Below are positions 24,536 through 36,900 of a DNA stretch of 64,000 bases, in pieces. Within the stretch, counting starts at the first letter, position 1. Each line of letters starts with the position of its first letter. The stretch comes from Misgurnus anguillicaudatus (lineage: Eukaryota; Chordata; Actinopteri; Cypriniformes; Cobitidae), in contig NC_073346.2 of assembly GCF_027580225.2 (NCBI RefSeq), positions 9,822,001 to 9,886,000 on the forward strand, in the 5' to 3' direction. The position numbers were made by a program, and so were the translations under genes. Below the pieces are notes generated by a model. The model was given only the letters and a program-made list of their open reading frames with translations. It made no database searches and was not told the DNA's origin.

Positions 24536-24733
24536 ATCTGTTCGCACCAGGAACCTTTCTGCAAGAGGAACCTGTCTGCATGAAGAACCTGGGCACACAA
24601 AATCTCTATTTACACAAGGAACCTGTCTTTAGGCCATGCTCAAACAAGGAACCTGTCAACACAAGGAACCTGTCCCCAAAAGAGACCAGACTGCACACAA
24701 GGAACCCGTCCTCAAGAGGAGCCTGTCCACATG
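24536..24733. repeat. 17-bp minisatellite, left diverged part
   Basis: AGGAACCTGTC-type units of about 17 bp with considerable drift. It is separated from the main array by the element at 24734-25331, whose insertion split one array. Confidence 0.8.
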
Positions 24734-25331
24734 GCATAGTACCCCATGGGTCGGGTCAGCTCAGCTCACTTTTGAAATATTTTCACTTTCTTAGACAATT
24801 GTCACTACCAGTGTCATCACTAAATGCAAGATTAGCTTTACCGTTGTGCATGCGCTTGCTCGAGCAAACCTCTTGTCATCTGTGGTTTGTTGTAAGTTCT
24901 TAAACTCCCTTTGAGCCGTGATAAACATCTACACGATGAGAACACCATACCAGTGTTTTCCAGGATTGCAGTTTGTGATGGCACATCAGCAATGCGCATG
25001 TCCACATGTATGCACAGCATTTTTGCCACTTAAATGAGGCTCTGCTTAGTGGGTGCTATAGTGACAAATGCGATGTGCAAACATCTATTTGTGATGGTTA
25101 ATTTTGATTTTGTGGCAGACTAAAAAAAAGAATGGATGGGAAACACTGCATTCTAACGATGCTCCTCTGTTGCTCGCCCTCACTTTTGTATGATGTCACA
25201 GCAGTAGGCAGCGCAACTATAACGACACTGCTATAATGCCGCACACTTTGAAGTGGTACTAAACTCAATAGAAAAGCTAACCAAGCCAAAGTAAAGTAAG
25301 CTGACACGACCCAAACCGTGGGGTCCTATGC
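24734..25331. mobile_element. DNA element inserted in the minisatellite
   Basis: The left terminus GCATAGTACCCCATGGGTCG and the right terminus (reverse complement GCATAGGACCCCACGGTTTG) are inverted copies. Both continue into GGGTC(x)AGCT words. It is 598 bp with no transposase-like frame. No clear target duplication is visible, possibly because the target was itself repetitive. Confidence 0.75.
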
Positions 25332-25354
25332 AATGGAAAAGTGCCAAAAGATCA

Positions 25355-27722
25355 TATACACACAAGGAACCCTTCCACACAAAGATCATGCCTACACAAG
25401 CAAGCTGTCAATACAAGGAAGCTGTCAACACAAAGGACCCTGTCTTCAAGAGGAACCTGTCCACAAGAGGAACCATGTCCGCAAGAGAAACACATCCAAA
25501 CAAAGACCCTATTTTCACAAGGAACCTGTCCAGAAAAAGATCATGCTCACATGAGGAACCATTCCACACAAGGAACCAGTCCTCACAAGGAACCAGTCTA
25601 AACAAGGGACCAGTCCAAAAGAGGAACCGGTCTACAAGAGAAAACATGTCTGCACAAGGAGCCTGTGCACACACAGACCATATTTACACAAGGAACCTAT
25701 CCACACAAGGGTCATGTTAACATAAGGAGCCTTTTCGCACGAGAAACCTTTTCGCACGTGGAACCTGTCAACACAAGTAACCTGTCCTCAATAGGAACTT
25801 GTCCGCAGGAATAACCTGTCTGCACAAAGACATGATTCACACAATTAACCTGTCAAGAAAAGAAACCTTTTGTTAATAGAAACCTCTACGCAAAGAAAAA
25901 CCTGTCCGCTAGAGGAACCTGTCAGCGAGAGGAACCTGTACGCAAGAGAAACCTGTCTGCGAGAGGAACCTGTTCGTAAGAGGAACCTGTCAGCAAGAGG
26001 AACCTGTCCGCAAGAGGAACCTGTCCCCAAGAGAACCTGTCAGCAAGAGGAACCTGTCCCCAAGAGAACCTGTTAGCGAGAGGAACCTGTCCGCGAGAGG
26101 AACCTGTCCGCGAGAGGAACCTGTCCAAAAAAGGAAACCTGTCCGCAAGAGGATCCTGTCCGCAAGAGGAACCTGTCAGCAAGAGAAACCTGTCAGCAAG
26201 AGGAACCTGTTAGCAAGAGGAACCTGTCCGCAAGAGGGGCCTGTCCTGAAGAGGAGCCTGTCCGCAAGAGGAACCTGTCTGCGAGAGGAACCTGTTTGTG
26301 AGAGGAATCTGTCCGCGAGAGGAACCTGTACGCGAGAGAAACCTGTCTGCGAGAGGAACCTGTTCGTAAGAGGAAACTGTCAGCAAGAGGAACCTGTCAG
26401 CAAGAGGAACCTGTCCGCAAGAGGAACCTGTCCCCAAGAGAACCTGTCAGCAAGAGGAACCTGTCCCCAAGAGAACCTGTTAGCGAGAGGAACCTGTCCG
26501 CGAGAGGAACCTGTCCAAAAAAGGAAACCTGTCCGCAAGAGGAACCTGTCCAAAAAAGGAAACCTGTCCGCAAAAGGATCCTGTCCGCAAAGACCTGTCA
26601 CCAAGAGAAACCTGTCAGCAAGAGGAACCTGTTAGCAAGAGGAACCTGTCCGCAAGAGGGGCCTGTCCTGAAGAGGAGCCTGTCCGCAAGAGGAACCTGT
26701 CTGCGAGAGGAACCTGTTTGTGAGAGGAACCTGTCCGCGAGAGGAACCTGTACGCGAGAGAAACCTGTCTGCGAGAGGAACCTGTTCGTAAGAGGAAACT
26801 GTCAGCAAGAGGAACCTGTCAGCAAGAGGAACCTGTCCGCAAGAGGAACCTGTCCCCAAGAGAACCTGTCAGCAAGAGGAACCTGTCCCCAAGAGAACCT
26901 GTTAGCGAGAGGAACCTGTCCGCGAGAGGAACCTGTCCAAAAAAGGAAACCTGTCCGCAAGAGGAACCTGTCCAAAAAAGGAAACCTGTCCGCAAAAGGA
27001 TCCTGTCCGCAAAGACCTGTCACCAAGAGAAACCTGTCAGCAAGAGGAACCTGTTAGCAAGAGGAACCTGTCCGCAAGAGGGGCCTGTCCTGAAGAGGAG
27101 CCTGTCCGCAAGAGGAACCTGTCTGCGAGAGGAACCTGTTTGTGAGAGGAACCTGTCCGCGAGAGGAACCTGTACGCGAGAGAAACCTGTCTGCGAGAGG
27201 AACCTGTTCGTAAGAGGAAACTGTCAGCAAGAGGAACCTGTCAGCAAGAGGAACCTGTCCGCAAGAGGAACCTGCCCCCAAGAGAACCTGTCAGCAAGAG
27301 GAACCTGTCCCCAAGAGAACCTGTTAGCGAGAGGAACCTGTCCGCGAGAGGAACCTGTCCGCGAGAGGAACCTGTCCAAAAAAGGAAACCTGTCCGCAAG
27401 AGGAACCTGTCAGCAAGAGAAACCTGTCAGCAAGAGAAACCTGTCAGCAAGAGGAACCTGTTAGCAAGAGGAACCTGTCAGCAAGAGGAACCTGTCCGCA
27501 AGAGGAGCCTGTCTGCAAGAGGAGCCTGTCCGCAAGAGGAGCCTGTCTGCACAAAGACCCTATTCAAACAAGGTACCTGTCCCAACAAGGAAACAAGTTC
27601 ACAAAAAGACACCCGTATTCACAAAGATCCTGTTTGCACACGAAACCTGTACTCATAAGAAACCTGACAGCGCAAGGAACCTGTCCACATAAGGAACCTG
27701 TCCACATGAAAAACCTGTCCAA
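25355..27722. repeat. 17-bp minisatellite, main array
   Basis: More than 130 units with consensus close to AGGAACCTGTCCGCAAG, period 17 bp. Variants CAGCAAG, TAGCAAG, CTGCGAG and CCGCGAG recur, and some units are shortened (AGAACCTGTCCCCAAG). The left part (25355-25870) is more diverged with ACACAAGGAACCTGTCC units, the centre is homogeneous, and the right edge decays by 27722. The reading frames it creates are artefacts of a stop-poor unit. Confidence 0.95.
26190..27400. repeat. 422-bp higher-order repeat within the minisatellite
   Basis: The order of variant units repeats with a 422-bp period: equivalent sites fall at 26210, 26632 and 27054, and again at 26380 and 26802. Blocks share the same run of distinctive units, for example AGGGGCCTGTCCTGAAG followed by AGGAGCCTGTCCGCAAG. 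Two to three copies are present, nearly identical, implying recent amplification by unequal exchange of 25-unit blocks. An assembly artefact is the main alternative. Confidence 0.85.
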
Positions 27723-29695
27723 ATTCATTGCCTTGTTTGGCCTCAAAAGAAAACAATGGCAGCAGTCTAGATGTGTCATTCCCCGAGTGTGATTATTGCG
27801 TGATGCGATTCCTGGCTGTGTGCTAAATGAAGTGCAGTGAAGGTTTGACCCAGAAGTGTGAGATTTTGCCTGACCAGAGAAACTGGAGAGAGAGAAACTG
27901 AACAAACACATCAAAGACATGTTCACGCCAATCACTAGTGTCTCCAGGGCTTGAAGCCAACTCACAACACACAAGCACAGCCAGTCCCCGGGCCTCTGTG
28001 GGCCTCTGTGCTTTCTGCTAGACTGGGCATCATCAGGTGTTCCCCTCAAGCTCATATGATCACATGTTGTGCGAGGAGAAGATCGATCGAAACCCGACAA
28101 TCACTTTCTTTCATGTGCTGGCTACAAGGGAACAGAGGCCAGCAGTGTGAAACGCAGACAGTGGTTGAATTTTTCTCTGCCTATAATTGGACATAGGCAA
28201 TTTTTTTTAAACAACCAATGATCATGGCAGATCATATCCTGGCAATCGAAAGAAGCAGAAAACGCATCAGACCTCATGATGTCATTATTTGGGTAACAGT
28301 GACAACAGAATTGCAGTATGGGGATTTCAGAACATACAGTAGTATTTTAAATAAAAAAGCAAAACTGTACCAAATCGGTATATATTAGTATCAATGGATT
28401 CAAAATAATTGAATATCCATATTAGCATTTAAAATTCCTATCGATACATCCGTAATATTTACATTAAATAATTTAGACAACACTTTCTTTCAAAGTAATA
28501 CAATTAAGAGAGCATTCTATAAAATAAAATAAAACTTTTCTCATTTTTTAAACCGCTATTCTCCTTTAACATCCTATATGTTCATTCATTTTCAGAGTAT
28601 CTAGCACATTTAGCTAAGGATTTTTGCATGTCATGGCAGAAAGTCCGTCCAACAAGTTATGAGCAACCTAAGAAAGTCTGTATAAGAATTATATGATTCT
28701 AAATGACAAAAGATAAATCATTTGTGGGTTGACTATGCCATACTTGTTAGTTCTCAAGTTCCTAAAATTATATTTCTACATGGATTTGCACAAGTCATAT
28801 TTTAACATTTCTATGTGGTCTGCCATCACAAATAAAAGGAAAATAAAAGGAAATTTCAAAATACGTTTTTGGACACAGTGAAGGACAAAGTCAAAACAAC
28901 TTCTGCGTCACATATTTTGCTTTCCTCTCCAAAGTTTGAGCCAAGTTTCCATCAATGATTTGATTACTCTTGCCATCATGTCTGTTGTTTTATGGTAGTA
29001 CAGCATTAGAGATTTCTGGAAAGACGTATTTTCAGACACACAGAAACCATTGTGGACACGCTTCCTTAGATCTTGTCAATAGAAACATGCTTCAAAGAAA
29101 AGTGTGTACACACTACAAGAAAATCTTATTTAATAGCGGTATTTGCAAATGTGTTGTCCCGAAGAACAAAATACACCGCAATGAATGCTGCCGTATTGAA
29201 GTCCCCTGGACTTTATCCCAGAACCGTGGGACGAAACATACAATTAAGTCTTAAAAATCTAGCCGGTGTTATAAGTCATAGCTCAGTAGTTTGACAACAA
29301 AAGCCATAATCCAATATTGAAAGGCCTTTGTGGTATTTGTGCATATGATTATGCTCTGGTGTAAGTGGACGGGTTTGAGTGTTTTCTTTAACATGAAAGG
29401 CTATAGATGTTTCTGCCCACCCAGAAACAGAAAATGCAAAGCAGAAGACAAAACATAGGAGGAAACTTAGTCATATAGAAATACAACATAATCAAAACAA
29501 AAACCACACCAAACAGCACGCTTTAGGCTGATGTCTACACAGCTGTACTGGATCTACCAGGACGTTTAATAAAGGTTTTGTTTCTTTCTGGTACAACTGT
29601 AGAATATTTTATTAACAGCTTATTATTTTAATAACATTTATAGCTGTTTGAAACACCTGTATGATACTAAAGATTACAAGGTACATTATATGGTG
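27723..29695. other. Unique-looking non-coding DNA
   Basis: No terminal repeats or splice-bounded exon recognised. The minus frame at 27564-28100 begins outside the array and only runs into it at its C-terminal side; the non-repeat part has no motif. Confidence 0.4.
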
Positions 29696-29703
29696 GTATA
29701 AAT

Positions 29704-30052
29704 TAGTGCTGCCTCACGATTAGTCGTGACTAATCGTTTGCAGAATAAAAGTTTTGTTTACATAATAAATGTGTGTGTACTGTGTATAATAATTATGTTT
29801 ATATAAATACACACACATCAATGTATAATTTTAAGAAAAAAATATATTAATATAATAAATGTTTATATTTATATATAATATAGATTATATATAAATATAA
29901 ACATTTATATACACATGCAAATGTTTCTTAATTATATACATGCATGTGTGTATGTGTATTTATACATAATTATTATACACAGTACACCCACATATATTAT
30001 GTAAACAAAAACTTTTATTCTGCAAACGATTAGTCGCGATTAGGCAGCACTA
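29704..30052. mobile_element. Palindromic hAT MITE, perfect 8-bp TSD GTATAAAT
   Basis: Ends TAGTGCTGCCTCACGATTAG and CGCGATTAGGCAGCACTA are inverted copies, and most of the 349-bp element folds back (GCAGAATAAAAGTTTTGTTTAC with its complement). Perfect duplications GTATAAAT lie at 29696-29703 and 30053-30060. This terminus type is widespread in teleosts as a hAT-derived MITE. Confidence 0.9.
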
Positions 30053-30105
30053 GTATAAATGCAAAATGACAGTTCAGGACATCTCGCATCTATCCTTTAA
30101 CAAGA

Positions 30106-30444
30106 GGTAACACTAAAATACATATTTTTAATCGTAAAACTTGACAATAAGATTATATTTGTTAAAATTAGCTAATGTGTAACGTGAATTAACGATACAC
30201 TTCTACATCATTTAGTTATCTTAGTTCAGTTTAATTTCAGCATTTACTAACACATTTTAAAATAAAAAAGTTGTACCTTAATATTAATATTAGTTAATTT
30301 TAATTAAAGCACTAACATGAACAACTATAAAGGCATTAACTATAACATTAACAAAGATTAATAAATGCGGTAAATTATATCGTTTAATGTTAGTTCATGT
30401 TAGCTAATGCATTTACAAATATGACTTTATTGTAAAGTGATACC
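30106..30444. mobile_element. Degraded MITE with GGTAACAC ... GTGATACC ends
   Basis: Left GGTAACACTAAAA followed by TTAGCTAATGTGTAACGTGAATTAACG. Right GTTAGTTCATGTTAGCTAATGC then TTATTGTAAAGTGATACC. These are inverted with drift. The family with GGTAACACTTTACAATAAGG ends is common in fish. The interior is AT-rich and non-coding. Confidence 0.65.
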
Positions 30445-31970
30445 GTTAAATCAAACTGACCAAATAATGAAACGCATTCAGAAAGTAAAAAAAAATACAA
30501 AAATTGTATTTTTTTATTTGTTAAGAGCATCACATTTTGTGTGCTTTAGTTCAGGGACAGTGGCACATGAAGATGCTGTCCACATGTTTCAGATTAGGCA
30601 AATATGAGGTCACCTGTGAGGACACTCGATAGGTTTAAGGAAAATAAAGTTAAGCGACAGATGCTGGATTTCTGATGGGTACAGCATATGTTTGGAAGCA
30701 CGCTTTTAAACCAACCACAACTTGTAGCTACATGTCTAATCATCAGACCGCAGCAGTTTTGCTTTTGAAGAGTTGTCTCAAAGATGAGTCATTTAAACCA
30801 TCGCAAACACAGATCGAACAGTTCAACAGCTGTTAAACACGTAACACCTGCTCCAGCTGCAAACTTTGAAAGAGTATGAGATGACTTTTCTAAGTATGTG
30901 ACGAGATCAAAAAACTTCAGTTTCATTTATTATACAGCATATGACAGCCGCAGCAGTGAGTCACACGCAACTTATGTTTCTGAGAAACCGCAAAAATCAC
31001 AAGTGTGTATAAGAGGATTACACTTGCTATACTTTGCTAAATAACTGATATTATTGGTTGATTTCTCTTTTATGGCAAACTGAAATGCATTTCATGTGTT
31101 CTTTCTAAAGAACGCTGCGAGGAAATGTTGAACATTTATTTATTACCTGTTATTTTCATTTTAAAGGTGAATGGTATAATTTCTGAGCCATTACTGCAAC
31201 TGCAAACACCAGTTCTCTTAAATAAATGTCCTATAAGCTCAGTCTGCCATGGGCAGTCAGACACAGTGTCAGAAACGTGCATTATTGGTTGAGACAAATG
31301 TACACATGTTCAACATTAATATGCCGCAGAGCCAAAGACAGTTTGTACTTTTTAAAAGAGGCCGCATTTACACTGTATGTTTAAAGTGACTTAATTCAGT
31401 TATTTTCTCTCACATCGACACACACATCATATATCATCCAAGAACACGCAAGCATGAAAAAGTGCATAGACTGTAAATTAGTTTTTTATTAATTAATTTA
31501 TTAATTATTTTTTAGTAATTTTATACAAAAAGTTGTTTAAAATTAATATTTTTAAGTTGAATTAACTCAAAATTTCAAGGCAACCAGTTAATTTAATTTT
31601 AGATCAGTTTTGTACATCATTCATGTGAAAATAAGTAAGATATGAATTGACATATGCATTTGTGGTACATTCTAGATATTTGTAACGATATAAACTGGTC
31701 AAGATGTGTCGTCAGACACATTACTGACCATAAACATCGCCTTTTTTGTACAAACAGAGAAAGAAGACGCAAAAGCAAAACTTTTTCAAATGTGTTCTGC
31801 TTTAGAAATGGCCACAGTGGTAGATGAAAAAGAGACAATCCGCCCTCATTAATCCGTATTAATCCTCTGGTCTGATCGCATGCTCTTTCATCATTTAAAT
31901 GATGGTAATTTGATAATATATGAAACCTGATTCTGTTGTTCATCTGTTGCTGCTGGTTGCATGTTCAAAT
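30445..31970. other. Unassigned non-coding DNA
   Basis: An AT-rich repeat-like stretch at 31470-31610 (TTAAGTTGAATTAACTCAAAATTT) resembles the interior words of the element at 280-1112. The rest has no recognised feature; the 108-codon minus frame at 31617-31943 has no motif. Confidence 0.4.
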
Positions 31971-32509
31971 TTAAAGAGCACCAATAATCCATTTCACATT
32001 TTTACATTTTCTTTGGTGTGTAAGTGTGTATTAGTACATGTTAACGATATGCAAAAGGTACAAACCCAAAAGTAAACGATGACGCGAGTTATCGTCTCCA
32101 ACAGAAATCTCTTTTCTTGGACTACAACAAACACACGGATTGTAGGCAACAGTTTACTTCCCGGGATTGGTGATGTAGTAAAGACCGACATTATCATAAT
32201 TCCTCCCACTTCGGACTTTCAGCCTGTAAGTTAACTTTTGTTAGCATTGCATTGTGAGCGAATCTTTCAAACATGGTAAGGAGCATCACATTTCCGGCTG
32301 ACATCAGAGGTATTCAGGCCAATCACAACGTACAGATTAGCTGGCCAATCAGGGACACACAGCCTTTCAAATCCGTGCGTTTCAGGAAGAGACTGACATC
32401 TGGAGCTACAAAAATTTACGGTATGTAGTAAATATTGTGTTTGCAAACACATTGTATTGTACCAAATACACAAAATAATGTTGTTTTTAGCAATGAAATA
32501 GCTCTTTCA
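31971..32509. mobile_element. TTAA MITE (TTAAAGAGC ends), copy 1
   Basis: The left end TTAAAGAGCACCAATAATCC is followed by GGTGTGTAAGTGTGTATTAG and GTTATCGTCTCCAAC, words shared in order with 49126-49320. The right end GCTCTTTCA has lost its second TTAA by substitution. It is 539 bp with a GC-richer centre and no coding evidence. Confidence 0.75.
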
Positions 32510-34068
32510 TAAAATGTTTGGTCACAGACAACAGTCAACTGTATTTTTACTCAATGGCAATATAATATTAAAATCTTACCAGTTAACGGTTAATGTTCGG
32601 CTAACAGGCTGCAGTTGTCGGTGTGGAAGATTAACTGAAATTAACAACTTTAGTCGTCTGTTGTCTATGGCATATTGGGAAGTTATTACTCCCTCTGTGG
32701 TTTAAGCTGGTCAGTATCTGTCTGCCTAAGATTGTTTTGCTACATGTTTAGTGTAAATGCAGATATCTGATACGGGTCGCTTTTAAAAAATGATGAGGTG
32801 CAGGTGGACAACATTTTTGGGACACTTGGCATCTTTGACATTCACTAGACGTGTCAAGATCATGACGTTTCCCCACCAACCATTCAGATAAAACTTGCAC
32901 TTGTACAAAATACAACAAGCACCCTAATTATTTGGCACGTATAATTACACCACACAAGTTTAACATTACATCTATAAAAGCCAAGAATAAAGTTTGTTTT
33001 ATTCAAGTATTCATCTGTTGCATCTCCATGGAAACCTGGAGTTCATTCACCTGCACAACAGGAAATTCAAGCAGTCCCCCGTGTGGCCATGTGAAACCTG
33101 ACCGAAAACTAAAGGTAACACCCCGGAACGTGACCTCGGCTGTAATTACAAAGCCTCGCTCACTGCCAGCACTTAAAAGGCTTCATGACAGGTGTAATTA
33201 TCCCCATTCGAACGCACTGAAATATCCAGTGAAAGATTAATGTGATAATTGGTGTGAGATGGTAGGGAATAAGAACACAGGACGTTATTTTGAGTCACGG
33301 ACATTGTTAAAAATCATAATGAAAGAGACAAATGAAGCAAATGATCATTTGCATGGATGCGAATTGACACTCATCTACCAACAAGTCACTATTCGCATCT
33401 GCAAGAATCAGTATGCAGGTCGAGTTTTTTCTGGTTTTGTATTGATTGATTTATTTTTTATTTGCTCATGGCTGGTTTAATAACATGGAGGATTTGGAGG
33501 ATGCGACCGCCCGCCGTAACCTCTCCTGCTCTCTGCGGTGGCGTCCCCCAAGGGGCTGACGGAGGCTCTAATTGGTTTGCGTTTTTCCTCCGTCTCTGGC
33601 AGTAATGCATGCGGGCCAGACTAACACCCCAGCAAACCTGCACTTATTCCCTCATCAACGGCCTGCTTATCCTGTTACGAGCTGCCATGCGCTGGGGGAG
33701 AGAAAGTGTGTGTTTGTGTGTGATTTGGAGTGGTAAGTGGTGTGTTGTTCCTCTCATTTGGGCAAAGTAATAGAAAGGGAATTGCATGTGTTTGTGGGGT
33801 AGGAGAGGAAACAATACAGATGACCTGCAACAGCTTATTTTAAATGCATTACAGGGTTTTTGTTGCTGTGTGTTAAATGTTATGACTAAGAAGTGGTTTG
33901 CTGTACACAGATTGTCTGATTCATTTTCAACGAAAGATGATTTTGCTGTTACTTTTAAAGTGCAGATATAATTGCTCGCAAACATGAATTTCTATGTCTC
34001 TAAAAGAATATCTGTGATTCATTCGCACATTTTAAAGCACAACGGTTTAGTTGTTGACATTACAATGA
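32510..34068. other. Mostly unique DNA; possible conserved non-coding stretch
   Basis: From about 33040 to 33700 base composition is less AT-rich, with no repeat structure and several homeodomain-type words (TAATTACA, TGTAATTA, TAATTG). This composition is typical of conserved non-coding elements, but conservation cannot be seen from one sequence. Confidence 0.35.
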
Positions 34069-34442
34069 TTAAAGGTGCAGTGTGTAATTTTTAAAAGGAT
34101 CTCTTGACAGAAATGCAAAATAATACACAAAGCTATATTATCAAAGGTGTATAAAGACTTTTCATAATTAACCGATATGTTTTTATTACCTTAGAATGAG
34201 ACATTTACATACTGAGGGTTTCCTTACATGGAAGTCGCCATTTTGTGCAACCATTTTTCTACAGAAGCCCTTAACGGACAATTTTTTTTTACTAAGTTGT
34301 CTCTGAAGATGACATGTTTGTCCGGCTACCGTAGCTTCTCTATGCGTTTCAAAAGCGAGGGGTGAGCAGTGGACTGAGCCACTGGTTGCAATTTGCAACC
34401 TGACCACTAGATGCCACTCAAATTTACACACTGCACCTTTAA
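34069..34442. mobile_element. TTAA MITE (TTAAAGGTGCAGTGTGTAA ends)
   Basis: The left end TTAAAGGTGCAGTGTGTAA is the inverted copy of TTTACACACTGCACCTTTAA on the right, with TTAA at 34069-34072 and 34439-34442. It is 374 bp and non-coding. The part near 35040 (ACACAGTGCAGCTCTAA) is a likely relative's fragment. Confidence 0.9.
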
Positions 34443-34455
34443 AGAAACACAATAA

Positions 34456-34858
34456 GGCCCTGTGTCCACCAAAGTGTTTAAACACGGCCTAAAACTAGAC
34501 ATTATTCTAAAAATGCCAACGTTTTGTTTATCATTGTACGATGCACCGGTTGGTTTGTGTGGCGTTGTGTGTTTGGACGAAAAACTAAAAAAAAAATCAA
34601 CTTTGCGGCTGGTAAAAACTTTCAATAAATGCAAACTATTGTAAACAACTGAAGAAAAATATGCTGGCATCACGAAAACATAGAGGTTGGGAATAATTGG
34701 ATTCTTAAATGAATGTGGGCGATAAATGACATCACAAATATGTTAATTAGTACGCCAATAATTGTTCCTAAATTGAATCAGGACCCAACAAACACATTTT
34801 GAATCGAATCATGAGGGTTTCCCACCCATAGGAAAAAGGCTTTGGTGGACACAGGGAC
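34456..34858. mobile_element. MITE with CCCTGTGTCCACCAAAG ends
   Basis: GGCCCTGTGTCCACCAAAG at 34456-34474 is mirrored by CTTTGGTGGACACAGGGAC at 34840-34858. It is about 403 bp. The minus frame over 34407-34673 runs across its edge and is not a gene. Confidence 0.85.
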
Positions 34859-36426
34859 TAAAGATGTGTTGTTTAAATACTTTCTCCTACTCCACAGTAA
34901 TCTATAAAAACTCTAGGTAAGCCAATAGTAGACTTATTCAGTGTTCTTTAAGAAACCTGACATGTCAACGTCTTACACAACCAATAGCTTGAGTTTACAG
35001 GGAGACTCCCTCTTTGCAAAAACAATGGCAGAGAATTTTTGACATTGAAATTACACAGTGCAGCTCTAATTTACAACGAGGCTAAATTATTGTCCAGCTG
35101 CGATCCAACAACTCGACCATAAGTTACTGGCAGGCCACACGAAATCCAGAAATCCGCAGACAGCACAGATTTCCGAACGCCCATCATTCACAAAAACACG
35201 TCCCCCGCACCCTGTGTCTCTGTTTATTAAATATTTTGACTAATTTGATCATGTTTTCAGCTATCAAAAGGAGTATTGTACTGTGGGCTCTGTTGAACAC
35301 ATTTCACTGTTTAAATCCATTCTGCACATTTCCTCTCGAAATCAGTGTGGAGAACAGGCCAAAGTCTCCATCTGGGGCTGTTCACTGCCAAGCCAAACAG
35401 CTGTAAAAAGAAACATTTGTCATGCTCTATAACAATGCTATATTTTAACGGCTCTCTCGTCTCTCGAGCTTATAAAGTCTTAATTCTTCCAAGCGTCTTT
35501 AAAGAGGAAGAAACATTCTCCCTCTTCTATTATCCGATAACAAGGAAGCTTTCCGAGTCTTCCCAAGACAGTCACGGAAAGATGAATGTCCTACAGACAA
35601 ACAAAAGCAGCACCTCTGATATCTAATAACATCTTTGTTTTCCGACGGGTACCGTAACCCCAATATGCCCAAAACTTCTCTCGTGGCCCAGTGCACATAT
35701 TTCACTATTAGTCTGGAGTCAAACTGCTGGATTCATGTTATTAATCATCAGTAGAAAGCGGATGGGATCATCAGATCTACCTCATCTGTTTTTCCTTCTG
35801 TGAAGTGTTAATGAACACAACAGAGAAGTACAGAACATTCAAATGCAATGTAAGTGCCATGTAAGTCTCACACAAATGTTTAACTTTGGTTAATCGGGTA
35901 AACAATTTTATGCATGAAATAAACCGATGATGTTAAGAGAAAATATTCATTCATTTATTCAGTCTAACATGAACAAAATAACACTTATGATGGCGTTAAA
36001 TAGATGTGTAACAGGTAAATTTGGGTAAGCTTTGAAAACAGGAGAATGGGCAAGGAATCTGAATTCATACTGAAGCACAATCTCAACCTCTGCCAAAATG
36101 AAAAGTACTCACTTGCATGTCATTTAAACCTGTATGATTTTCTTCTTTTCATGGAAGTTTAATGGAAGCATGAAAATCATACAAGTTTAAACAGGACATA
36201 TCACGAAAATCCAACTTTTTTCATGTTTAAGTCCTGCAAGCATGTGAAAAAATAGCTAATTGAAATTTGGGCTCCCCTTGTGATGTCAGACAGGGATAAT
36301 ACTGCCCTTAATCCGCACTATCCAACCACAGCACTGCCATTTAGTGCAGAGATCTTTGGGACACCAAAGATTTAATTGACATCTTAAAAAAAGGATTGTG
36401 AAATGGCCCCTTTAGAGTCTACACAA
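34859..36426. other. Unassigned DNA with short inverted repeat
   Basis: AAACCTGTATGATTTTC (about 36126) is complementary to GAAAATCATACAAGTTT (about 36172), a common short teleost foldback. The piece 36194-36413, beginning ACAGGACATATCACG, may be another decayed MITE. No exon signals were seen in 35065-36110. Confidence 0.4.
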
Positions 36427-36530
36427 AAACTTTATGGTGTGATTTCCCGGGCAGGGCTTATTCTAGACCCAGACTAAAATGCATGTTTAAGCTGCCTTAA
36501 TTTCAAAACACCATGTACTGATATATCTTA
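36427..36530. mobile_element. Truncated MITE (TTTCCCGGGCAGGG end)
   Basis: GGTGTGATTTCCCGGGCAGGG followed by CTAGACCCAGACTAAAATGC and TGATATATCTTA matches one end of the complete 194-bp element at 44817-45010. The other terminus is absent because the next MITE starts. Confidence 0.55.
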
Positions 36531-36900
36531 CTGTGGGTTCACAACAGCCGCGTTTGGGAAGTCAAATTCGTGTGTACCGCGTCTAGTTTGCCGCTTGAAC
36601 ATTTTGAGTTTACTCGCATCATTCGCACATGAAATTCTAGTCATCGAGACATTCATGCAGAAATGTACGTCCTGATTGGTTAATGCGGCACGTTTTTCCA
36701 CCAAAGTTTACATTTTTCAACTCGCGCATTTGCCGCGGCAACGCTCAATTGAGGCTCATTTGGAATCGCGTGTACCGCACCATGCAAAATGCCTCATTCG
36801 CGCCGCGAGACCTTTAGATGCGCGTCAATACGTCTTTACATTGACTTAATATTGAAATCACTCGCGCTTGACGCCTCTACCGCGGCTGGTGTGAACGCAG
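36531..36900. mobile_element. CpG-rich MITE (TTCACACCAGCCGCGG ends)
   Basis: The left end CTGTGGGTTCACAACAGCCG and the right end CGCGGCTGGTGTGAACGCAG are inverted copies with small differences. The interior is unusually rich in CGCG and GCGC compared with its flanks. About 370 bp, non-coding. Confidence 0.8.

Noticed and set aside
24536..27722. Long repeated open frames as a repetitive protein gene
   Set aside because: The unit is stop-free on both strands and in all frames, and no promoter, start context or splice signal supports one frame over others.
25355..27722. CRISPR-like array
   Set aside because: Units are 17 bp and contiguous with no unique spacers, and the genome is eukaryotic.
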